Source of the DNA: Corynebacterium sp. KPL1814
GTDB lineage: Bacteria > Actinomycetota > Actinomycetes > Mycobacteriales > Mycobacteriaceae
Direction: 5' to 3'
Length of the DNA: 64,000 nt
Assembly: GCF_000478175.1 (NCBI RefSeq)
Contig: NZ_KI515774.1
Location: forward strand, 726,324 to 790,323
Shown here: piece after piece, positions 48,099-57,266 of the stretch
Position numbering within the stretch: the stretch's first letter is position 1
How the letters are laid out: each line of letters begins with the position of its first letter
The notes under the pieces: model-generated
Database searches by the model: none
What the model saw: the letters and a program-made list of their open reading frames with translations, nothing else
Told to the model about the DNA's origin: nothing
Program-made: the position numbers and the translations under genes

Positions 48099-48800
48099 AT
48101 GAAAAAGCTTTTTTATAACCGGAAACTCGTCGTTTCCATCTTCGTGGTTTTAATCCTCGTGCTTACTGCCGTAGCGATCGGCCCGATTGTGTACTCGCTT
48201 TTCAAAAGCGGCGGCGTCAAGACGGAGCCCGTGACTGCCGATGGCGCCAAGGCAGCCTCAACGCCGGTCGACGGTTCCTGGTCTGTGGCCAAGGGCCGCG
48301 CCGATAACCACACCTCGGTGGGCTTTACCTTCGACGAGGTTCTGCCGGCGGAGAGGACGTCCACCTCTGGGTCGACCACGGAGGTCACCGGCCAGGCGGA
48401 GATTTCCGATTCCACGCTGGAATCCGCCACCATCACGGTGAATATGGATTCCTTGACCACGGATAAGAAAGTCCGCGACCAAAATATGAAGTCCAAGCTC
48501 TTTAAGACCTCAGACTTCCCAGAATCGTCTTTCACGCTTACCAAGTCCGTCTCACTTGCCGATGTCCCCGAAGACGGCACCATAGGCTCCGTTAAGCTCA
48601 CCGGTGACCTCAAGATCAAGGACAAGACGCAGGAAATCACCCATGAGTTCGATGTTTTGCGCGACGGCGACGATATCGTCATTGGCGGCGATATTCCGAT
48701 TAACCGCTTGGACTACAACGTGGAGACGCCAGACATGCTGGCGGCTAAGGTTGCCGAGGACGGCGAGATCAACCTGCGCGTCTCCTTGAATAAGGACTAA
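48099..48800 (+). CDS. YceI-family protein with N-terminal membrane anchor
   Basis: A 233-residue protein with a single N-terminal membrane helix (about 10-34) and an extracytoplasmic YceI lipocalin-like domain that binds polyisoprenoid-like lipids. The family pattern is SVGFTFDEV, ITVNMDSLTTD, RDQNMKSKLFKTSDFPESSF and LTGDLKIKDKTQEI. The ligand is unknown. It lies between the small zinc-ribbon gene and a tiny membrane protein on the same strand. Confidence 0.9.
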   Translation: MKKLFYNRKLVVSIFVVLILVLTAVAIGPIVYSLFKSGGVKTEPVTADGAKAASTPVDGSWSVAKGRADNHTSVGFTFDEVLPAERTSTSGSTTEVTGQAEISDSTLESATITVNMDSLTTDKKVRDQNMKSKLFKTSDFPESSFTLTKSVSLADVPEDGTIGSVKLTGDLKIKDKTQEITHEFDVLRDGDDIVIGGDIPINRLDYNVETPDMLAAKVAEDGEINLRVSLNKD

Positions 48801-48803
48801 ACC

Positions 48804-48968
48804 GTGAATTCTCGACGTTTAATTCCCGTGCTTTGGTTCCGCCTCATTGTCGTCATAGCTTTCTCGATTTTCGTCGCGGTCCAACAGATGTGGCTAGTCA
48901 CGGCGGTTGCAGCATTGCTGGCGGTGTTAACCATCTGGCAGCTGTGGAGCGCCTACAAAAACCAATAG
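48804..48968 (+). CDS. 54-residue small membrane protein
   Basis: A short frame starting at GTG 48804, three bases after the yceI stop, and ending at TAG 48966-48968. It encodes a basic start (NSRRLIPVLWFRL), two hydrophobic stretches (about 12-24 and 31-48) and a polar end. Spacing and codon use like its neighbours suggest a real co-translated gene. It is too short for the usual gene-length cut-offs. Function unknown. Confidence 0.6.
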   Translation: MNSRRLIPVLWFRLIVVIAFSIFVAVQQMWLVTAVAALLAVLTIWQLWSAYKNQ

Positions 48969-49601
48969 CGTTATTTTAACGTCACTGTGACTAAATGCCG
49001 GGGTATAAGTGTGCCAAGGTCCAGCGGCAGGAAAGGACCGCCTGAAGCGAATCTCGACTCAATCGGACGTCCGAGCCGTCCGGAGCCGTGGCGTGCCGCC
49101 TGCCAGACACTCCACACAAGCCTCGTCGAAACGATTTCTCAAGCCAGGCTCGCTTCAGGAATCTAAACTCTGGCCGCTGAGGAGCCGAAGTCGCAGAAGC
49201 TTTGACGCTCTCAAGACCTCAGCGTGCAGCAACAGGTAGGCCAGCCAACATCCCGGACCGAATCCACGGACCTAAGGGGTTACACTCAAGCCGCCCTCAA
49301 CTTAACCAGCAGATCTCCATAATTGTCCGATAATGTACATTATGTCATTTTAGATCCGTAGAAGTCCCTCCCATCGTGCCGCGGCCCTTGATCCAAGAAT
49401 GGTCCAGCCACCCGGGCGCAAAGTGTTCCAAATTTACAAATAGAGCCCCTCAAAAGGCCCAAATCGGCTCGCTATTTGCAAAAACGCATCACGCCATGCC
49501 AGCGCATCCCGCATGCAAGCCATGCCGGCACATCACACCAACCCCACACACCACATACACCAAACGTGCAACGCCCAAGGCCAACACATATGCTGGACTT
49601 C
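48969..49601 (+). other. Long intergenic region upstream of the peroxidase gene
   Basis: About 630 bases without a convincing gene. Short frames (such as 49009-49239) are basic, Ser/Arg-rich and have no ribosome site. The composition is unlike that of flanking genes. It holds a 12-bp palindrome at 49331-49342. A 37-nt G-free, C/A-rich stretch (49529-49565) directly precedes the peroxidase and resembles Rho-loading sequence or an unstructured leader. I see no intrinsic terminator for the yceI operon. Confidence 0.4.
49331..49342. repeat. Palindrome in the intergenic region
   Basis: TAATGTACATTA is a perfect palindrome within an AT-rich patch. With flanking TGTCCGA on the left and TGTCA on the right it recalls the crossover sites of serine resolvases. 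It could equally be a regulator operator. Confidence 0.3.
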
Positions 49602-50507
49602 ATGACTATTCAACGCGTTGTCACTAAGCCTTCCCGCGCCGCCCTGTTCCTGGTCTTGAACATTGCAGAAGGCGGCGAGCAAGCCACTCGGGACATGCTC
49701 TCCGCATTTGGCGATACCCTCAAGTCCGTCAATTTCCGCCATAACGAGGGCGAGCTGTACACGGTCGTTGGCATCGGCGCCAACATGTGGCCACGCCTCA
49801 CCAGCGCTCCCCGCCCGGACAAGCTCAAGGAGTTCGAGCCGCTCGAGGGCACGTACAAGGCGCCTTCCACGCCGGGCGATATTTTGCTGCATTTCCGCGC
49901 GAATACCTATGACCTCTGCCACGAGATGGCGCGCCAGGTCTTGCGCCAGCTGGGCGATGCTGCGACCGTCATCGATGAGACCCAGGGTTTCAAGTACTTG
50001 GACCAGCGCGACCTCCTAGGCTTTGTGGATGGCACCGCCAATCCCCTCCCCGAGGAAGCTCTAGAGACAGTGCTGCTTGCCGATGACGCCGATTATCCCC
50101 GCGGCTCCTACGTCACAGTGCAAAAATACACCCATGACCTAGATAAGTGGAGCGGTATCAGCACCGAAGAGCAGGAACGCGTTATCGGGCGTACCAAGGC
50201 CGATGACGTGGAGCTCGATGAGGATGCGCAGCCATCAAATTCCCACGTGGCTCTCAATGACCTCGAGGAGGACATCTACCGCGAGAACATGGTCTTCGGT
50301 TCCTTTGCCTCAGGCGAGATGGGCACTTACTTCATCGGGTACGCCAAGGACCCAGAAGATATCAACGAGCGTTTACGCAATATGTTCATCGGCGATCCCG
50401 AGGGCAATTATGACCGAATCCTGGACTTCTCCACGGCCTTGACCGGTACGAACTTTTTCGTCCCGAGCGTTGAACTGCTGGACGAATTTGATGAGCTTCC
50501 GCAATAA
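49602..50507 (+). CDS. DyP-type heme peroxidase
   Basis: About 301 residues from ATG 49602, with an alternative ATG 12 bases upstream. Family motif GFVDGTANP has the catalytic Asp of the GxxDG loop. The proximal heme His is probably in SNSHVALND. The C-terminal FFVPSVELLDEF matches the family end. It has no Tat signal and no encapsulin-targeting tail, and no encapsulin gene is nearby, so it appears cytosolic. Substrate unknown. Confidence 0.88.
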   Translation: MTIQRVVTKPSRAALFLVLNIAEGGEQATRDMLSAFGDTLKSVNFRHNEGELYTVVGIGANMWPRLTSAPRPDKLKEFEPLEGTYKAPSTPGDILLHFRANTYDLCHEMARQVLRQLGDAATVIDETQGFKYLDQRDLLGFVDGTANPLPEEALETVLLADDADYPRGSYVTVQKYTHDLDKWSGISTEEQERVIGRTKADDVELDEDAQPSNSHVALNDLEEDIYRENMVFGSFASGEMGTYFIGYAKDPEDINERLRNMFIGDPEGNYDRILDFSTALTGTNFFVPSVELLDEFDELPQ

Positions 50508-50512
50508 AAATC

Positions 50513-51826
50513 CTAGCGGCGCCCGCCGCGATTGCGGTGGGTCAGTCCGAATTGGACGGAGTCTATCATCCCGAGGCTCATGAGCGCCTCACGAAGCGCG
50601 AATTGGAAGGTCCATAACCTGCGGAAAACCGGATCAAAGCCGGCAGCGGCGGCCTCGCGAAGATGCCCATCAAAAAAGGATCGCTGCTGGCGCAGGGATT
50701 CGATATAGTGGCTGCCCACGTGCGTTTCGGACACGATGCGCAAGTGCGAGTTCTTATCCACGAGCCGGTGCACGTCCATGGTCAGCGGATAGTCGAGTCC
50801 TGGCCAGATATAGGCCCGCATGGCCTGCAAGGATGCTCGGGCAGCCTCCGACATGGACTCGGTGGCCACGATGGATTGAAAAGCCGCCCGACCGTTTGCG
50901 GTAAGGAATCGGTCGAGGACTCGGATATAGGCCTTGCGCTCTCGCGGGCTTAATTGTTCGAACTTTTCCACGCTGATGATCGCGTCGTAGTGCCCGCGCC
51001 ACTGCTTCGGGCTCGGAACGGAATCCGGAATCCGCTCTACGTGGATAGAATCTTCCGTTCCGGCAAAGACAAGCGCCTCGCGCATCTGGGTGATTTGTTC
51101 GACATCGCTGGTCAGGACGTCGACTGTGGCGCGGCGCTTGGTAGCGCGTATCGCGGCCTGCATCCCGGCCGCGGGATAGACAAGAAGGTGGGTACCGGCG
51201 CCGGTGCGGGTGGCATCGAGAAGCCAGTCTGCCGCCCTGCGCTGCGCCTCTCCCAAGTCATCCCGGTCCACGTTGGTGGGCTCGCTCACCGTGGTGACAT
51301 CGACAAAGTGGCTCTTCGGCTCCCTGCCGCCGGCTTTCGGGCTAAAGCTCTCGACCGTTTCCCGGATCGTCGTCGGCACGCCGCTGGAGAAAATCCCGCC
51401 AACGTGGCTGAGGCCATCGCCGGCATAGAGGTGCACCAAGTCGAGCGGCAGCTCCCCTGGCTCAGAATCACGCACGCTTACCCCTTGCGGTTTGGGAAGG
51501 TACCCCACCTGCAGGAGCTTGCCCAAAACTTTTACCAATTGGGCGGAGGATTCGACGGTCCACTCGCCTGCCATATAGCTTTCGGCAAAGCCTAACCATC
51601 CGGTAGCGGCGATCCGCTCAAAGAGCGCATCGTGACCCACCTTCAAATCGGGGCCGCCAGCAGCATCGAGTTCGAGCTCCAAGCCGGCGCTATCGCAGGC
51701 CTTGGCAAATTCTGCTTCGGCCCGGCGGGATTTTAGCGTCGCCCAGCGCTGCGATGGCACGGTCGCGATATTGGGCCACGCCTCCGCGTTAATGGAGCGT
51801 AGATGCTCGGGGGTGGAAAAACTCAT
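50513..51826 (-). CDS. Cyclopropane-fatty-acid-synthase-like protein with weak SAM motif
   Basis: About 437 residues from ATG 51826 (the frame continues upstream to 51949 without support). The N-terminal domain (WLGFAESYMAGEWTVES) and the central YDAIISVEKFEQLS, AYIWPGLDYPL and HYIESLRQQRSFFD correspond to the CFA synthase/UfaA1 fold. The glycine-rich SAM motif (normally DIGCGWG) is replaced by LLVYPAAGM. It may be inactive or act on another substrate. It converges with the DyP gene. Confidence 0.65.
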   Translation of the reverse strand: MSFSTPEHLRSINAEAWPNIATVPSQRWATLKSRRAEAEFAKACDSAGLELELDAAGGPDLKVGHDALFERIAATGWLGFAESYMAGEWTVESSAQLVKVLGKLLQVGYLPKPQGVSVRDSEPGELPLDLVHLYAGDGLSHVGGIFSSGVPTTIRETVESFSPKAGGREPKSHFVDVTTVSEPTNVDRDDLGEAQRRAADWLLDATRTGAGTHLLVYPAAGMQAAIRATKRRATVDVLTSDVEQITQMREALVFAGTEDSIHVERIPDSVPSPKQWRGHYDAIISVEKFEQLSPRERKAYIRVLDRFLTANGRAAFQSIVATESMSEAARASLQAMRAYIWPGLDYPLTMDVHRLVDKNSHLRIVSETHVGSHYIESLRQQRSFFDGHLREAAAAGFDPVFRRLWTFQFALREALMSLGMIDSVQFGLTHRNRGGRR

Positions 51827-52027
51827 GGTTTGGGGAGCGCTCCTGGGTGCAAGGGTCACGGTTGGGCTTATTTTAGCCAGATTCTGAGCGGTTTCGGTCG
51901 AGGCACTCCGCATGAAAGGAAACCCGAATCGTATGTAAATGGGCATCAAGTATGCACGTTATGTGACAAGCGTTTACACTATACGGGTACTTAAATAAGC
52001 TTTCTCGAGGAAGGTCGCATTAATTCC

Positions 52028-53380
52028 ATGACTGATACCCCTTATCGTCCAAACGGAAGCCGTCACCACGTCGTCGTGGTTGGCGGTGGATTCGGCGGTC
52101 TTAACACTGTGAAGAAGTTGAAGAACGCCGATGTTGAGATCACCCTCATCGATAAGAAGAACCACCACCTGTTCCAGCCAATGCTCTACCAGGTGGCTAC
52201 CGGCATGATTTCCGCTGGTGAGGTTGCCCCTTCGACCCGCCAGCTGCTGCGCAACCAGGATAATGTGGACTTTGTCAACGGCAACGTGACCGACATTAAC
52301 CTGGAGGATCAGACGGTTACCGCCGAGCTCGATGACTTTTCGCGCACCTACTCCTACGACTCCCTCGTGGTCGCCGCTGGTTCCAGCCAGTCCTACTTTG
52401 GCAATGACCACTTCGCCGAGTTCGCCCCTGGCATGAAGACCTTGGATGATGCCCTGGAGCTGCGTTCCCGCATCATTTCCGCCTTCGAAAAAGCTGAGCT
52501 TACCGATGACCCCGCTGAGCGCGAGCGCCTCCTCACCTTCATCATCGTCGGTGCCGGCCCAACCGGTGTGGAGCTCACCGGCCAGATCGCTGAGTTGGCT
52601 AACCGCACGCTTAGCGATGTCTACTCCACCTACGGCACCTCCGCCGCAAAGATTTACCTGCTCGACGGCGCGCCCCAGGTACTCCCACCGTTTGGCAAGC
52701 GCCTCGGCCGCCGTGCCCAGCGCACCCTGGAAAAGGAAGGCGTTAACGTTCGCCTGAACGCCATGGTGACCGATGTCAACGAAGACTCCGTGACCTACAA
52801 GAACATGAAGACCGAGGAAGAGGTCACCCTCGAGGGCGCGACCAAGATCTGGTCCGCCGGTGTCGCTGCTTCCCCATTGGGCAAGATGGTCGCTGATCAA
52901 GCTGGCGTCGAGGCTGACCGCGCGGGCCGCGTATCCGTCAACGATGACATGACCGTTGGTGACTTCAACAACGTCTACATCATCGGTGACATGATGTCCC
53001 TGAACCGCCTGCCGGGTTTGGCACAGGTGGCAATTCAGGGTGGCGAGCACGTCGCCAAGCTCATCGAGACCAAGGTGGACGAGGAGTCCACGGCCGATGA
53101 AAAGGAGCCATTCGAGTACTTCGACAAGGGCTCGATGGCCATCGTGACCCGCTTCAATGCCGTCGTGAAGCTGGGCAAGACCGAATTCTCAGGCTTCCCG
53201 GGCTGGTTGGCATGGTTGGCCCTGCACCTGACCTACGTCGTTGGCCTGCGCAGCCGCTTGGCCGTATTGGTCAACTGGGCGGCTAATATCCTCTCCCGCA
53301 ACCGCGGCAACCTGGAGATTACTACCCAGCAGCGCATCGCCCGCAACCTCATCGATGAGGCAGAAGAAGAGAAGAACTAA
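52028..53380 (+). CDS. ndh: Type II NADH dehydrogenase
   Basis: A 450-residue FAD enzyme that passes electrons from NADH to menaquinone without pumping protons. FAD motif [18 protein letters not shown] motif [15 protein letters not shown] and the second FAD motif [12 protein letters not shown] are present. A C-terminal hydrophobic amphipathic segment (about 395-425) anchors it. Corynebacteria lack complex I, so this is the main NADH entry to respiration. Confidence 0.95.
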   Translation: MTDTPYRPNGSRHHVVVVGGGFGGLNTVKKLKNADVEITLIDKKNHHLFQPMLYQVATGMISAGEVAPSTRQLLRNQDNVDFVNGNVTDINLEDQTVTAELDDFSRTYSYDSLVVAAGSSQSYFGNDHFAEFAPGMKTLDDALELRSRIISAFEKAELTDDPAERERLLTFIIVGAGPTGVELTGQIAELANRTLSDVYSTYGTSAAKIYLLDGAPQVLPPFGKRLGRRAQRTLEKEGVNVRLNAMVTDVNEDSVTYKNMKTEEEVTLEGATKIWSAGVAASPLGKMVADQAGVEADRAGRVSVNDDMTVGDFNNVYIIGDMMSLNRLPGLAQVAIQGGEHVAKLIETKVDEESTADEKEPFEYFDKGSMAIVTRFNAVVKLGKTEFSGFPGWLAWLALHLTYVVGLRSRLAVLVNWAANILSRNRGNLEITTQQRIARNLIDEAEEEKN

Positions 53381-53395
53381 ATTCTCCTCGGCACC

Positions 53396-53449
53396 AGCCG
53401 CCGTCCTACTACCCCGCAACGGGACTGTGGGCGGCGGCTTTTGTGGTTT
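53396..53449 (+). terminator. Terminator after ndh
   Basis: AGCCGCCG (53396-53403) pairs with CGGCGGCT (53432-53439), followed by TTTTGTGGTTTT. It separates ndh from the thiamine operon. Confidence 0.85.
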
Positions 53450-53487
53450 TCGTTCCTATTTTCCCATTTTTGTTAGGCTTGGGCAGT

Positions 53488-53566
53488 ACAACATGGGGTG
53501 CCACGCAGTGGCTGAGATATACCCATTGAACCTGCTCTCAGTTAGAACTAGCGAAGGGATTGTTGT
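53488..53566 (+). promoter_or_regulatory. TPP (THI-element) riboswitch
   Basis: Conserved segments appear in order: GGGGTGCC, GGCTGAGA, ACCC, GAACCTG and GCGAAGGGA. P1 can form from ACAACA (53488-53493) and TGTTGT (53561-53566), with a further U-G pair. Its 3' strand contains the thiM start codon GTG (53565-53567), and the only ribosome-binding sequence (AAGGGA) is in the riboswitch core. Thiamine pyrophosphate binding should therefore block translation of thiM directly. Confidence 0.95.
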
Positions 53567-54389
53567 GGATTGTTCATTTCTCCGTGCCCACGATGCGGTG
53601 CGCGATACCGCTCCACTTATTCAGTGCTTGACCAATAAGGTCGTCAGCAATATTTCTGCCAACGCGCTGTTGGCCATCGGCGCCAGCCCAGCAATGGTAG
53701 ATACTCCAGATGAGTCGCAAGATTTTGCGAAGATCGCCAGTGGCGTGCTTATCAATTGCGGTACCCCGAATTCCGAACAATACGACGGCATGCGCGAGGC
53801 AATCGCCGGTGCGACCGCGGCTGGAAACCCGTGGGTCCTCGATCCCGTCGGCGCAGGTGGTCTGCACAAGCGCACCGAGTTCATGCACGAAGTCTTGCCG
53901 CAGCGCCCGACGGCGATTCGCGGCAATGCTTCCGAGATCATAGCTCTAGCAGGAACCGGAGCCGGCGGGCGCGGCGTGGAGTCCACCGATGGCGTAGAGG
54001 CGGCACTGGAACCGGCACTCAAATTGTCCCGCGAGACTGGTGCCGTTGTTGCCGTGTCTGGCCCCACGGATCTCATCGTGCAGGCAGGCGAATCGCCGAG
54101 GGCGGTAAGCCTCGAGTCCGGGCACCCGATGCTGCAAAACGTCATCGGCACGGGTTGTTCGCTGGGCGCCATCTGCGCGGCTTACCTGGCAGCGTGGGAG
54201 GATCCATTCGCAGCGATCATCGCAGCGCATGCGCATGTGGGGGCCGCGGGCAGCGTTGCCGCGGAGAAATCCTCGGCGCCCGGCTCCTTTGCGGTTGCCT
54301 GGCTCGATGCGCTGCATGAACTGTCGACCGATGGAATCAAGAAGCGGATCTCTGCCTCCGAGGTCGCAGACATTGCGGGGCTGTCATGA
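53565..54389 (+). CDS. thiM: Hydroxyethylthiazole kinase ThiM
   Basis: A 274-residue kinase of the ribokinase-like family that phosphorylates the thiazole alcohol for salvage. Motifs are [21 protein letters not shown] and the anion-hole [11 protein letters not shown]. The GTG start at 53565 lies at the 3' end of the TPP riboswitch with AAGGGA 5 bases upstream; frames upstream are not coding. It overlaps thiE by 4 bases (ATGA). Confidence 0.95.
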   Translation: MDCSFLRAHDAVRDTAPLIQCLTNKVVSNISANALLAIGASPAMVDTPDESQDFAKIASGVLINCGTPNSEQYDGMREAIAGATAAGNPWVLDPVGAGGLHKRTEFMHEVLPQRPTAIRGNASEIIALAGTGAGGRGVESTDGVEAALEPALKLSRETGAVVAVSGPTDLIVQAGESPRAVSLESGHPMLQNVIGTGCSLGAICAAYLAAWEDPFAAIIAAHAHVGAAGSVAAEKSSAPGSFAVAWLDALHELSTDGIKKRISASEVADIAGLS

Positions 54390-55015
54390 GCATCGATTGG
54401 ACGCTGTACCTCATCACAGATCCTGAGCTCGCCGGCGGGCGGGACAAGGTCGTTCCCATCGTACAAGAGGCAGTGCTCGGCGGGGCTACCGTCGTGCAAT
54501 TGCGCGATAAGGAGGCCAGCGACGAGGAGGTGGAGGCTACCGCCCGCGAGCTCATGAAGGTCTTAGGCGATGTACCGCTTTTTATCAATGACCGCGTCGA
54601 GGTAGCGGCCAGGGTGGGCTGCCACCTGCACATTGGCCAAAACGATATGGATTTACACCAAGCACGCGCGCTGCTCGGCCCCGATAAGCTCATCGGGCTT
54701 TCGGTGGGCACACGGGAAGAGTTGGACGCCATTGACCCGCAGGAGGCCCCCGATGTCATTGGCATCGGCCCGGTTTATTCGACGGCGACCAAGAAGAATG
54801 CGCCAGCGGGAATCGGCGCTGAGGCAGCCAGGCGCCTTGCCACCGCGGCGCGCGAACGCGGCATCGAGTCCGTCGCTATCGGCGGCATCAAGGCGCACAA
54901 TGCCCACGAACTTTCTGCAAGCGACTTCGCAGGGATCTGCGTGGTCAGCGACGTTATGGCTGCTGGTGACCCGGCAGCGGCAGCACACAACCTAAAGGAG
55001 GCCTACCGTGGCTAA
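54386..55015 (+). CDS. thiE: Thiamine-phosphate synthase ThiE
   Basis: A 209-residue TIM-barrel enzyme joining HMP-PP and thiazole phosphate. Motifs are [38 protein letters not shown] and the phosphate-binding [11 protein letters not shown]. The stop overlaps the thiD-tenA start by 8 bases. Confidence 0.95.
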   Translation: MSIDWTLYLITDPELAGGRDKVVPIVQEAVLGGATVVQLRDKEASDEEVEATARELMKVLGDVPLFINDRVEVAARVGCHLHIGQNDMDLHQARALLGPDKLIGLSVGTREELDAIDPQEAPDVIGIGPVYSTATKKNAPAGIGAEAARRLATAARERGIESVAIGGIKAHNAHELSASDFAGICVVSDVMAAGDPAAAAHNLKEAYRG

Positions 55016-56543
55016 AGGAACCTACCCCCGTATTCTCTCGATTGCTGGAACCGATCCCACAGGCGGAGCCGGCATTCAGGCCGATCTGAAGTCCATCGCT
55101 GCCGCGGGCGGGTATGGAATGAGCGTGGTCACCGCGCTAGTGGCCCAAAACACCCAGGGCGTGCGCAGCGTCCACGTCCCGCCGCTGGATTTCCTGCAGG
55201 AGCAGCTGGATTCGGTCCGCGAGGACGTAGAGATCGACGCCATCAAGATCGGCATGCTTGCCGATGCCCCCATCACCGACCTCGTGTCCACCTTCCTCGA
55301 CCAGATCGAGCCGTCCGTCCCCGTGGTCTTGGACCCGGTCATGGTGGCCACCAGCGGTGATCGCCTCTTGGACCCAGAGGCGGAAAAGGCGGTGCGCGAG
55401 CTGTGCTCCCGTGCTGATGTCATCACGCCCAACCTCAAGGAGCTAGCCGTGCTGACGCAGACGGAGGAAGCCACGGATTTGGACCGTGCCATCGAGGTGG
55501 CTAAGGCGTGGGCCGCTGAGGCGGATACGGCGGTCATCGTCAAGGGCGGGCACCTTGACTCGGCGATTGCCGATAACGCCGTGGTCACTCCCGATGGCAA
55601 GGTTCACCGCGTGGAATCGGCCCGAGTGCAGACCAAGAATACCCACGGCACGGGCTGCTCCCTCTCCTCTGCCCTAGCAACGCGGCTTGGCGCAGGCGAT
55701 GATGCCGCCACCGCCCTTGAGTGGTCGACGGACTGGTTGCACGAGGCGATTGCTAATGCGGATGCGCTGGGCGTCGGCAAGGGCAGCGGGCCGGTAGACC
55801 ACCTGCACCGCTCGCAGCGCTTGATGCGGGCTGCATCCTCGGTCCCGCTTCCTCACTTGGCTGGACCTTTGGAAGAGGTAGAAAATCCCGAACAGCCGCG
55901 GGTTGCCGCCGCTGGCCCGTACACGCAGCGCCTGTGGAATATCGCAGCGGAGCACTGGGATCAGGTAAAGGCACTACCCTTCATCCAGAAGCTCGGGTCC
56001 GGAGCACTCGCCAACGATGCTTTCAGTTTCTACCTTGATCAGGATTCGCAGTACCTGGCGTCCTACTCGAAGGCCTTGGCTCGCTTGGCCAGCCAGGCAC
56101 CCGATACCGCACAGCAATTGCACTGGGCGCAGGGCGCCTACGAATGCCTCGCAGAGGAGGCTGAGCTGCACCGCGGGTGGTTGAAGGATTCGGCCACCAC
56201 GGCACCATCGCGGGTCACCTGCGCTTATACGGATTTTCTGATTCGCAGCACGCACACGGAAGATTATGCCGTCGGCATCGCGGCGGTACTTCCCTGCTAC
56301 TGGCTGTATGCGGAGGTAGGCCTGCACTTGGCGGAATTCGACTCGCCGGATCACCCCTACCATGCCTGGTTGGAGGTCTACGGCGGCGAAGATTTCCTCG
56401 CCGGGGTGCGCGAGAGCATCAGGATTGTGGAGGAAACCTTAGAAAAGGCGGATGAGGCCACCCGTACCCGCGCCGAGCGCGCCTTTATCAGCGCCAGCAT
56501 TCACGAGGTAGATTTCTTCGACCAAGCGGACCGGCGCTTTTAA
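55008..56543 (+). CDS. thiD: Bifunctional HMP/HMP-P kinase ThiD fused to TenA
   Basis: A 511-residue fusion. Residues about 1-265 are ThiD, with ILSIAGTDPTGGAGIQADLK and NTHGTGCSLSSALATRLG. Residues about 300-511 are TenA (thiaminase II/aminopyrimidine hydrolase), with the active-site Cys in AVLPCYWLYAEVG and the C-terminal Glu in HEVDFFD. One protein can thus salvage degraded pyrimidine and phosphorylate it twice. GTG start; last gene of the riboswitch operon. Confidence 0.94.
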   Translation: MAKGTYPRILSIAGTDPTGGAGIQADLKSIAAAGGYGMSVVTALVAQNTQGVRSVHVPPLDFLQEQLDSVREDVEIDAIKIGMLADAPITDLVSTFLDQIEPSVPVVLDPVMVATSGDRLLDPEAEKAVRELCSRADVITPNLKELAVLTQTEEATDLDRAIEVAKAWAAEADTAVIVKGGHLDSAIADNAVVTPDGKVHRVESARVQTKNTHGTGCSLSSALATRLGAGDDAATALEWSTDWLHEAIANADALGVGKGSGPVDHLHRSQRLMRAASSVPLPHLAGPLEEVENPEQPRVAAAGPYTQRLWNIAAEHWDQVKALPFIQKLGSGALANDAFSFYLDQDSQYLASYSKALARLASQAPDTAQQLHWAQGAYECLAEEAELHRGWLKDSATTAPSRVTCAYTDFLIRSTHTEDYAVGIAAVLPCYWLYAEVGLHLAEFDSPDHPYHAWLEVYGGEDFLAGVRESIRIVEETLEKADEATRTRAERAFISASIHEVDFFDQADRRF

Positions 56544-56547
56544 GGCC

Positions 56548-57150
56548 TTATGCCAATAGGTCTGCGCCAGGCCTGGAAAGCACGGCGACCAAGAAGGTGG
56601 AATGCTCCGAGAATAGCTTCATGTCCCAAGAAGAGAATGTGAAGTCAACGCGGTAACCCACCTTCTGCGCCATATCGAGGAAGTCCTGGAAGTCCCAGCC
56701 GCGGCCTTCCCCAAAGCCGGTGACGAAGCGTCCGCCGGGGGTCAGCGAGTTAAAAATATTCCGCAGGGCTTCCTCGCGGCCGTCCACGGCCAAAAATCCC
56801 ATGACGTTTCCCGCAGAAACAGCGAGGTCAAAGGGTCCTTCAGGAACCTCTTCCGTGCACAGATCCCCGACGAACCATTCGCCGTCCGGGAAGTCATGTT
56901 CGGCGTGTTCGATCAGAATAGGGTCCACGTCGATGCCCACCACGCTGTGTCCGCGGCGCAGCAATTCCCCGCCGACGCGGCCGGTTCCACAGCCGGCGTC
57001 GAGGATGGTGGAATTGCGTTCCACCATGGCATCGACAAGCCGGGCCTCCCCATGAATGTCCTTGCCCTGCGCCTCTAGCATCTTCCATTTGCGGGCGAAA
57101 TTATGGGAGTGGGCGGGATTGGCTTCGGTAACTTCTTTCCACGTAGGCAT
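56548..57150 (-). CDS. Class I SAM-dependent methyltransferase
   Basis: A 200-residue Rossmann methyltransferase with SAM motif ILDAGCGTGRVGGELL and acidic motif II (VVGIDVDPILIEHA). The substrate is not apparent. ATG 57150 is chosen because TATAAT ends 7 bases before it, the clearest leaderless promoter in the window. It converges with the thi operon. Confidence 0.85.
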   Translation of the reverse strand: MPTWKEVTEANPAHSHNFARKWKMLEAQGKDIHGEARLVDAMVERNSTILDAGCGTGRVGGELLRRGHSVVGIDVDPILIEHAEHDFPDGEWFVGDLCTEEVPEGPFDLAVSAGNVMGFLAVDGREEALRNIFNSLTPGGRFVTGFGEGRGWDFQDFLDMAQKVGYRVDFTFSSWDMKLFSEHSTFLVAVLSRPGADLLA

Positions 57151-57266
57151 AGATTCGATTATATTACCCACCGTCGGTGTAAGCTTTACCCGCTGCGTAA
57201 AACGTGGCCCGTTTTACTACTTGATTGCGTTACTATCCGCACTATCGTGCAAAGGAGGCTGAAACG

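Noticed and set aside
49009-49239. 76-codon frame, basic and Ser/Arg-rich
   Set aside because: No ribosome site, unusual composition and no recognisable family; more likely non-coding.
49602-50507. Encapsulin cargo role for the DyP peroxidase
   Set aside because: The C-terminus lacks an encapsulin-targeting peptide and no encapsulin gene is adjacent.
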